In this document: positions 59,335 to 64,000 of the stretch, piece after piece
How the letters are laid out: the number at the start of each line of letters is the position of its first letter
Position numbering within the stretch: position 1 is the first letter of the stretch
Assembly (NCBI RefSeq): GCF_000744095.1
Contig: NZ_JQLI01000004.1
Span: 427,515-491,514, forward strand
DNA length: 64,000 nucleotides
Source of the DNA: Cupriavidus necator A5-1
GTDB taxonomy: Bacteria > Pseudomonadota > Gammaproteobacteria > Burkholderiales > Burkholderiaceae
Direction of reading: 5' to 3'
Made by a program: the position numbers and the translations under genes
The notes under the pieces: generated by a model
Databases searched by the model: none
What the model was told of the DNA's origin: nothing
What the model saw: the letters and a program-made list of their open reading frames with translations, nothing else

Positions 59335-62300
59335 TCAGACGGTCGCAGGACGCTTGGCCCGGTACCAGGTCGCATACAGGGCGGGAAGGAAGACGAGGGT
59401 CAGTACCGTGGCAACGGCGAGCCCTCCCATGATTGCCCACGCCATGGGGCCCCAGAACACGGAGTGGGTAAGCGGCACCATCGCCAGAATCGCCGCCAGG
59501 GCAGTCAGTACGATGGGACGCAGCCGTCGCACCGCGGCCTCGACGATGGCCGTCCACAATGCGACACCCGCGGCCACGTCCTGATCGATCTGCACGACCA
59601 GGATCACCGAGTTGCGGATGATCATTCCAGCGAGGGCGATCACGCCCAACATGGCGACAAAACCAAATGGAATCCGGAACGCAGCCATGATGATGCTGAC
59701 CCCGATCAGCCCGAGCGGCGCTGTCAGCAGGACCATCGCCATCTTTCTCATGTCCTGCAGTTGAATCATCAGCAGCAGGAGCACCGCGATGATCGTCACA
59801 GGCATCACCGCGAAAACAGAACGCTGGGCCTTTGCACTCGATTCGTAAGCGCCGCCAATCTCGATGCCATAGCCGAGCGGAAGATCCTTTTCCAGTGCGT
59901 CGAGCTTCGGCTGCAGTGCACGCGTGACGTCGGGTGCCTGCGCCCCCGCGATATCGGCGCGAACCGTCAGCGTGGGTACACGGTTACGCCGCCACAGTTC
60001 GCTGTCCTCGCTGTCAAGCGTGAGTCGGGCTACTTGCGAAACCGGTACAAACTTGCCGTCGCGCACATAGATCTTTGCGTCCTTCAGGTTGTTCAAGTCC
60101 GTGCGTTCCGCCGCGACAAGGCGCGAGACCACGTCGATGCCCTGGTCTTCCTCGCGGTACTGCGTGATCGGCGTGCCCGACAGCGAGGCCTCAAGGGCCT
60201 CTTTGATCTGGCCTGAGCTGACACCCAGTGCACGCGCCTTGTCTTGGTCGACGTCGACCTGCACACGCTTGATGCGTTCACCCCAATCCTGGTTGACCTG
60301 GCGAACGTGCGGCTGTTCACGCATGATGTTCGCCACCTGCTGCCCGATTGCACGAACCTTTGCGTTGTCCTGCCCGTACACGCGGAACTGCACCGGGTAA
60401 CCGACAGGCGGACCGTTCTCCAGGTGATTGACGCGGCCCCGCACATTCGGGAATCTTCCGTCGAACAGCTTCTCGAGCTTTTCCTTTACCCGCTCCCGCG
60501 CCTCACCGCCCTTGGTCATCACCAGCATCTCGCCCAGATTCAGATTGGGCGTCTGCACATCAAGAGGCAGGTAGAATCGCGGCGCACCGTTGCCAACAAA
60601 GCTGGTCACCGCCGCAATGTCCGGATCGCCCTTGAGCAGACCTTCCAGGTTCTGGACCTCGCGCTGACTCGCCTCGAAGGTCGACGCCTTCGGCATCCAC
60701 AGGTCCACAATGAGTTCAGGCCGGTCAGATGCCGGAAAGAATTGCTGGGGTATTGCCTTGAACAGCAACAGTGAGCCCATGAACGCAGCGAGCGTGATGC
60801 CGATCACCCACACGCGCTGCTTCAGGCAGAAGTCGATGAAGTGTCGGAACTTGACATAGAAGCCGCGCTGGTAGACCGCATCCTCGTCATGCGATGCGTG
60901 CGCATGCTCCTTCAACAGCTTGAAGCCGATGTAAGGTGTAAAGAGGACGGCCACGATCCAGGACAACACCAGCGAAATGCCCACCACCTGGAACAGGGAG
61001 TACACATATTCGCCCGTTCCCGACTTCGCAAAGCCGACCGGAAGAAAGCCTGCCGCAGTAATCAGCGTCCCGGTGAGCATCGGGAATGCGGTGGCCGTGT
61101 AGGCGTATGTGGCGGCGCGGAACTTGTCCCAGCCCTGCTCGAGTTTCAGCGCCATCATTTCGACGGCAATGATGGCGTCGTCCACCAACAGTCCGAGCGC
61201 AATGATCAGCGCGCCCAGCGAGATGCGTTGCAAGTCGATGCCTATCACGTACATCGCCAGGAATGTCATGGCCAGCACGAGCGGGATGCTGAGCGCGACG
61301 ACCAGCCCGGTCCGCAAGCCCAGCGAGAGGAAGCTCACAACGAGCACAATGACCACCGCCTCGGCCAGACTCTTCTTGAACTCGAAAACGGAATGCTCGA
61401 CGATACGTGGCTGGTCGCTGACCGCATGGATCTGCACGCCCACCGGCAGATTGGACTCGACGCGCTTTACCGCTTCGTCAAGCTTTGTGCCAAGCCGGAT
61501 CACATCACCGCCCTTGCGCATGCTCACCGCAAGTCCAATCGCCTCGTTGCCGTTGAAGCGCATCCTCGAGGTGGCAGGCTCCACAAAGCCGCGACGGACG
61601 TCTGCGATATCGCCAAGGCGAAAGGTACGCTGGCCGGCACGGATGCCGATGGCGCGAATTTTCTCGACCGAGTCAAACTCGCCACTGACAGCCAACCGTA
61701 CTTGTTCCGCGGTGGTTTGCACCGTCCCGCCCGATGTCACGGCATTGGTTTGTGCGAGCGTCGACGCGATCAGTGCCGGGTCGATCCCCAGCGAGGCGAG
61801 CTTGGCGGTGGAGACTTCCACATAGATCTTCTGTTCCTGCTTGCCTACGAGGTCGACCTTGTTGACGTCGCCGACACGAAGGAACTCATTACGCGCGGCG
61901 TCCGCAATCCGTCTCAGGTCGTCATAGTCGAAGCCGTCGCCCGTGATGGCATAGAGGTTACCGAAGGTGTCCCCAAACTCGTCATTGAAGAATGGGCCCT
62001 GCGTGCCCTGTGGCAAGGTATGCTGGATGTCGCCCATCTTCTTGCGGACCTGGTACCACACATCCGGCACGGCGCCCGGTGGTACGTCCTCGCGCAGGTT
62101 GACCTTGACCTGCGTTTCGCCCGGCTTCACATAGGTGGACGTATAGTCGATCTCCGCGACCTCTTGCAGCTTGCGCTCGATCTTGTCGGTGACCTGGTCG
62201 GCCATCTGCTGCGCGGAGCTTCCCGGCCAGTACGCCTGCACAACCATGGTCTTGATCGTGAACTCGGGGTCTTCCTTCTGGCCCAGGCTGCTGTAGGCCA

Positions 62301-62388
62301 GCACGCCGGCCACGGACAACAACAACAGCAGGAACGCGATCATCTGCTGGTGCTTCAGCGCCCATTCGGACAGGTTGATACCTTTCAC
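59335..62388 (-). CDS. RND efflux pump, inner-membrane permease (TriC-like)
   Basis: 1017 residues from a GTG that overlaps the adaptor stop (GTGA). Twelve membrane helices in the standard 1+5+1+5 order with two large periplasmic loops. Opening MKGINLSEWALKHQQMIAFLLLLLSVAGVLAYSSL, then YWPGSSAQQMADQVT. The proton-relay acid pair is visible in LGLLVDDAIIAVEMM and the second half has RNSVILVVQIDQDVA. Drives export of drugs or hydrophobic acids by proton influx. Sequence style is that of the TriC/VmeI group rather than AcrB. It appears intact although its adaptor gene is broken. Confidence 0.93.
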   Translation of the reverse strand: MKGINLSEWALKHQQMIAFLLLLLSVAGVLAYSSLGQKEDPEFTIKTMVVQAYWPGSSAQQMADQVTDKIERKLQEVAEIDYTSTYVKPGETQVKVNLREDVPPGAVPDVWYQVRKKMGDIQHTLPQGTQGPFFNDEFGDTFGNLYAITGDGFDYDDLRRIADAARNEFLRVGDVNKVDLVGKQEQKIYVEVSTAKLASLGIDPALIASTLAQTNAVTSGGTVQTTAEQVRLAVSGEFDSVEKIRAIGIRAGQRTFRLGDIADVRRGFVEPATSRMRFNGNEAIGLAVSMRKGGDVIRLGTKLDEAVKRVESNLPVGVQIHAVSDQPRIVEHSVFEFKKSLAEAVVIVLVVSFLSLGLRTGLVVALSIPLVLAMTFLAMYVIGIDLQRISLGALIIALGLLVDDAIIAVEMMALKLEQGWDKFRAATYAYTATAFPMLTGTLITAAGFLPVGFAKSGTGEYVYSLFQVVGISLVLSWIVAVLFTPYIGFKLLKEHAHASHDEDAVYQRGFYVKFRHFIDFCLKQRVWVIGITLAAFMGSLLLFKAIPQQFFPASDRPELIVDLWMPKASTFEASQREVQNLEGLLKGDPDIAAVTSFVGNGAPRFYLPLDVQTPNLNLGEMLVMTKGGEARERVKEKLEKLFDGRFPNVRGRVNHLENGPPVGYPVQFRVYGQDNAKVRAIGQQVANIMREQPHVRQVNQDWGERIKRVQVDVDQDKARALGVSSGQIKEALEASLSGTPITQYREEDQGIDVVSRLVAAERTDLNNLKDAKIYVRDGKFVPVSQVARLTLDSEDSELWRRNRVPTLTVRADIAGAQAPDVTRALQPKLDALEKDLPLGYGIEIGGAYESSAKAQRSVFAVMPVTIIAVLLLLMIQLQDMRKMAMVLLTAPLGLIGVSIIMAAFRIPFGFVAMLGVIALAGMIIRNSVILVVQIDQDVAAGVALWTAIVEAAVRRLRPIVLTALAAILAMVPLTHSVFWGPMAWAIMGGLAVATVLTLVFLPALYATWYRAKRPATV

Positions 62389-63494
62389 TTCACCCCTCCC
62401 GCCTTGGCAACAGTTACCGCCTCGGCCACCTTCACCTGCTGGCCAGCCTGCAGCATGTGCACGCCGGCACTCACCACGGTCTCTCCGCCCGCCAGTCCCC
62501 CAACCACGATCACGCTGTCGTTCTGCGCGGCGCCCAGCTTGACTTCACGCGCGATCACCCGCGACGTCTTCGGGTCGACCACCCATACGTGGCGGCCACG
62601 TTCATGATCGACGATGGCGGTCAGCGGCACGCGGACTACGCCAGTGCCATCCACGTCGGGGGCGATGACCGACGCCGTCATGCCTAACCGCAGCAATTCC
62701 GGATCCGACTCCTGAATGGAGATGCGCGCCGAGTACGTCCGCGTGACGCTGTCCGCGTCCGGCGCAAGCTCCCGGAGCTTGCCGTCCATGCCCTGTCCGG
62801 ATGCGCCCATACCGTGATCGTCAGCGTCGGCGCCTTACGTAGTTCGTCGACTCGCGACTCCGGAATACTGATCGAGACCTCGCGTTCGCCGTCAGCCGCG
62901 ACGGTGGCGACCGTCTGCCCGGCTGCAACCACTTGGCCAGCTTCCGCGTTGATTGCGCTGACCACGCCATCGCGGTCGGATACGAGCGTGGTAAATCCGC
63001 GCATGTTGGCATTCAGCTGCTGGCGCGCCAGTGCCGAACGCAGTTGTGCTTCCGCCTGGTTAAGCGCCAGCCGCTGCTGGTCCAGCTCGGCTTGCGAGGC
63101 AAAGTTCTGGGCGAGCAGTTGCTCGGTACGCTTAACGTCCACCCGCGCCTGGCTACCCGGCCTCTTGCCGCATCAGCCTCCGCACCCGCTGCGGCTACCT
63201 GCAACGTTTCCTGCGTGGATCGAGTTGGAACAACGGCTGGCCGCGCTTGACATGGCTCCCGACTTCCACCATGCGCGCGACGATCTTGCCGGCCGTGCGG
63301 AAGCCCAACTGACTTTCGTAACGCGCACGAATCTCGCCTGAGTAGGTCGCACCGACCGACCCGGCGGTGCGTCCGGCGACCACTGTCCGCACCGGCCTCA
63401 CGTCCTTGCGTTCGGGTTCTGGACCCGGTGTACACGCGGCCAGCAGGTGCGCCGCAATGATAGTAAGAGCTGCCGCTCGAAGGTTCCCGTTCAA
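62385..63494 (-). pseudogene. RND periplasmic adaptor (membrane fusion protein), multiply frameshifted
   Basis: Reads as a lipoprotein adaptor starting at TTG 63494 with GGGAGGG upstream: lipobox LLAAC near residue 20, RPVRTVVAG, GEIRARYESQLGFRTAGKI and VGSHVKRGQPLFQLDP. The frame then changes at about 63210 (TQETLQVAAAGAEADAARGRV in another frame), again at about 63160 (VKRTEQLLAQNFASQAELDQQR), and again at about 62800 before MDGKLRELAPDADSVTRTYSA, the barrel domain to the stop. Each joint looks like one or two lost bases. Either a decayed gene or assembly errors; without the adaptor the pump should not work. Confidence 0.8.
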
Positions 63495-63643
63495 TTTCTA
63501 CCCTCCCAGTAAGGTCCGTCGCTCGCCTGCGAGTCTTCAGCGATCCACGCCACCGAGCCGCTCCAGTCGGACTCGTGCTGGCGTCATTGACGGCAGGTCT
63601 GTTCGGGCTTTCGCCCTCCCGACAGCCCAAAATATACCTCATA

Positions 63644-63672
63644 ATGACCTATGCGTCATGATGACGTATAAT
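63644..63672 (+). promoter_or_regulatory. promoter of the TetR-like gene
   Basis: ATGACC (63644-63649, four of six TTGACA bases) is followed after 17 bases by a perfect TATAAT (63667-63672), pointing to the TetR-like gene. The operator palindrome fills the spacer. The divergent pump promoter probably overlaps. Confidence 0.55.
63651..63669. promoter_or_regulatory. palindromic operator of the efflux system
   Basis: ATGCGTCAT-G-ATGACGTAT: two 9-base arms matching at eight positions around one central base. A third half-site ATGACCTAT lies at 63644. Suits a TetR dimer and lies inside the promoter, so binding would block both divergent genes. Confidence 0.65.
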
Positions 63673-63865
63673 TTATTTTATGGGTTGCCGGGACTACTTT
63701 GACGCCCCGGACCGCATGAGACGAAGAAAGCGCGCGCACCCGGATGGATGTGGTGCGCAACGACAATTGCTATGCGCGAAGTGATGCGGCGGACCTAGGC
63801 TGTAGACGCGGGAGGCTCCGCGCGCGGCGTTGTCAACGCATTGACCATTAGGAGAGAACAGATCA

Positions 63866-64000
63866 ATGACCCGGATGCAGACGAGATTCGCGGCTGAAAC
63901 CGAACCGCGGGAAACTCGCGACCACCGTCCGCGAGTTGCGGCAAAGCGGCGGCAGCGTATGCGCTCGCTGTTGCTGAACAGTGCGATGCGCTTGATGCTG
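63866..64000 (+). CDS. TetR-family regulator, N-terminal fragment (cut by window edge)
   Basis: 45 codons from ATG 63866, with AGGAGAGA upstream, open to the window end. After a basic leader (about 25 residues) RRQRMRSLLLNSAMRLML fits helix 1 of TetR DNA-binding domains (RRxxIlxAAxxLf). Divergent from the RND operon with the palindromic operator between, the usual place for a pump repressor. Only helix 1 is visible, so the family call is provisional. Confidence 0.6.
   Translation, partial: MTRMQTRFAAETEPRETRDHRPRVAAKRRQRMRSLLLNSAMRLML

Noticed and set aside
60841..62607. 588-codon plus-strand open frame
   Set aside because: Antisense to the RND pump gene, which has intact transmembrane and proton-relay motifs.

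Overview
The window looks like a high-GC beta-proteobacterial replicon of the Burkholderiaceae, most like Cupriavidus or Ralstonia. The reasons are four orphan Bug/TctC periplasmic binding proteins, four MmgE/PrpD proteins, CaiB-type CoA-transferases, a Burkholderiales-type porin, a DUF3141/FabI cluster and many insertion-sequence remnants. The mix of catabolic islands, IS scars and broken genes suggests a chromid, megaplasmid or accessory island. I see no tRNA, rRNA, CRISPR array or replication origin.

Layout. 1-2 kb: tail of an IS256-family element cutting into a citrate-lyase-beta-like gene, then an unknown protein. 2.2-6.7 kb: a Bug protein with a PrpD-family enzyme, then a secreted carboxylesterase. 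7.3-10.5 kb: broken tyrosine recombinase, an ISL3-family element with a frameshifted transposase, and a 107-bp repeat that recurs 39 kb away. 10.6-21.2 kb: a LysR gene converging on a ten-gene minus-strand operon that reads as aerobic alicyclic acid (cyclohexanecarboxylate-type) degradation: CoA-transferase, BadI-like ring hydrolase, CoA ligase, crotonase, SDR, acyl-CoA dehydrogenase and three 3-hydroxyacyl-CoA dehydrogenase proteins. 21.7-24 kb: scrambled pntAB and a LysR stump.

24-34.4 kb: a LysR gene, two Bug proteins, an AraC-like protein, a sigma-54 activator and three PrpD-family enzymes. 34.8-39.7 kb: an acyl-CoA dehydrogenase, two MaoC proteins (one without catalytic residues), a DUF35 zinc-ribbon protein and a cysteine-less thiolase, resembling the retro-aldol chain-shortening modules of steroid side-chain degradation, plus an alpha/beta hydrolase. 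40-46.7 kb: IS110 pseudogene, an SDR without its catalytic Tyr/Lys, a CoA-transferase, a porin and a fourth Bug protein. Six copies of a T-N11-A palindrome, GGTWAG-N5-CTWACC, lie only in promoter regions of the LysR/Bug, second Bug, PrpD and CoA-transferase genes, which suggests one LysR regulon across about 19 kb.

47-51.4 kb: a membrane EAL phosphodiesterase, then an IS graveyard with an AT-rich DUF4239-like gene behind a pentanucleotide tandem repeat. 51.5-57.8 kb: DUF3141 protein, an in-frame relic joining the start of phosphate acetyltransferase to the end of acetate kinase, a two-subunit CoA-transferase, FabI and two unknown proteins. 57.9-64 kb: an RND efflux operon (TolC-like protein, RND pump, multiply frameshifted adaptor) divergent from a TetR-like gene that runs off the window, with a palindromic operator inside the promoter between them.

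The working picture is a scavenger of unusual carboxylic acids: binding proteins sense or import acids, CoA ligases and transferases activate them, and beta-oxidation, hydratase and aldolase modules shorten them.
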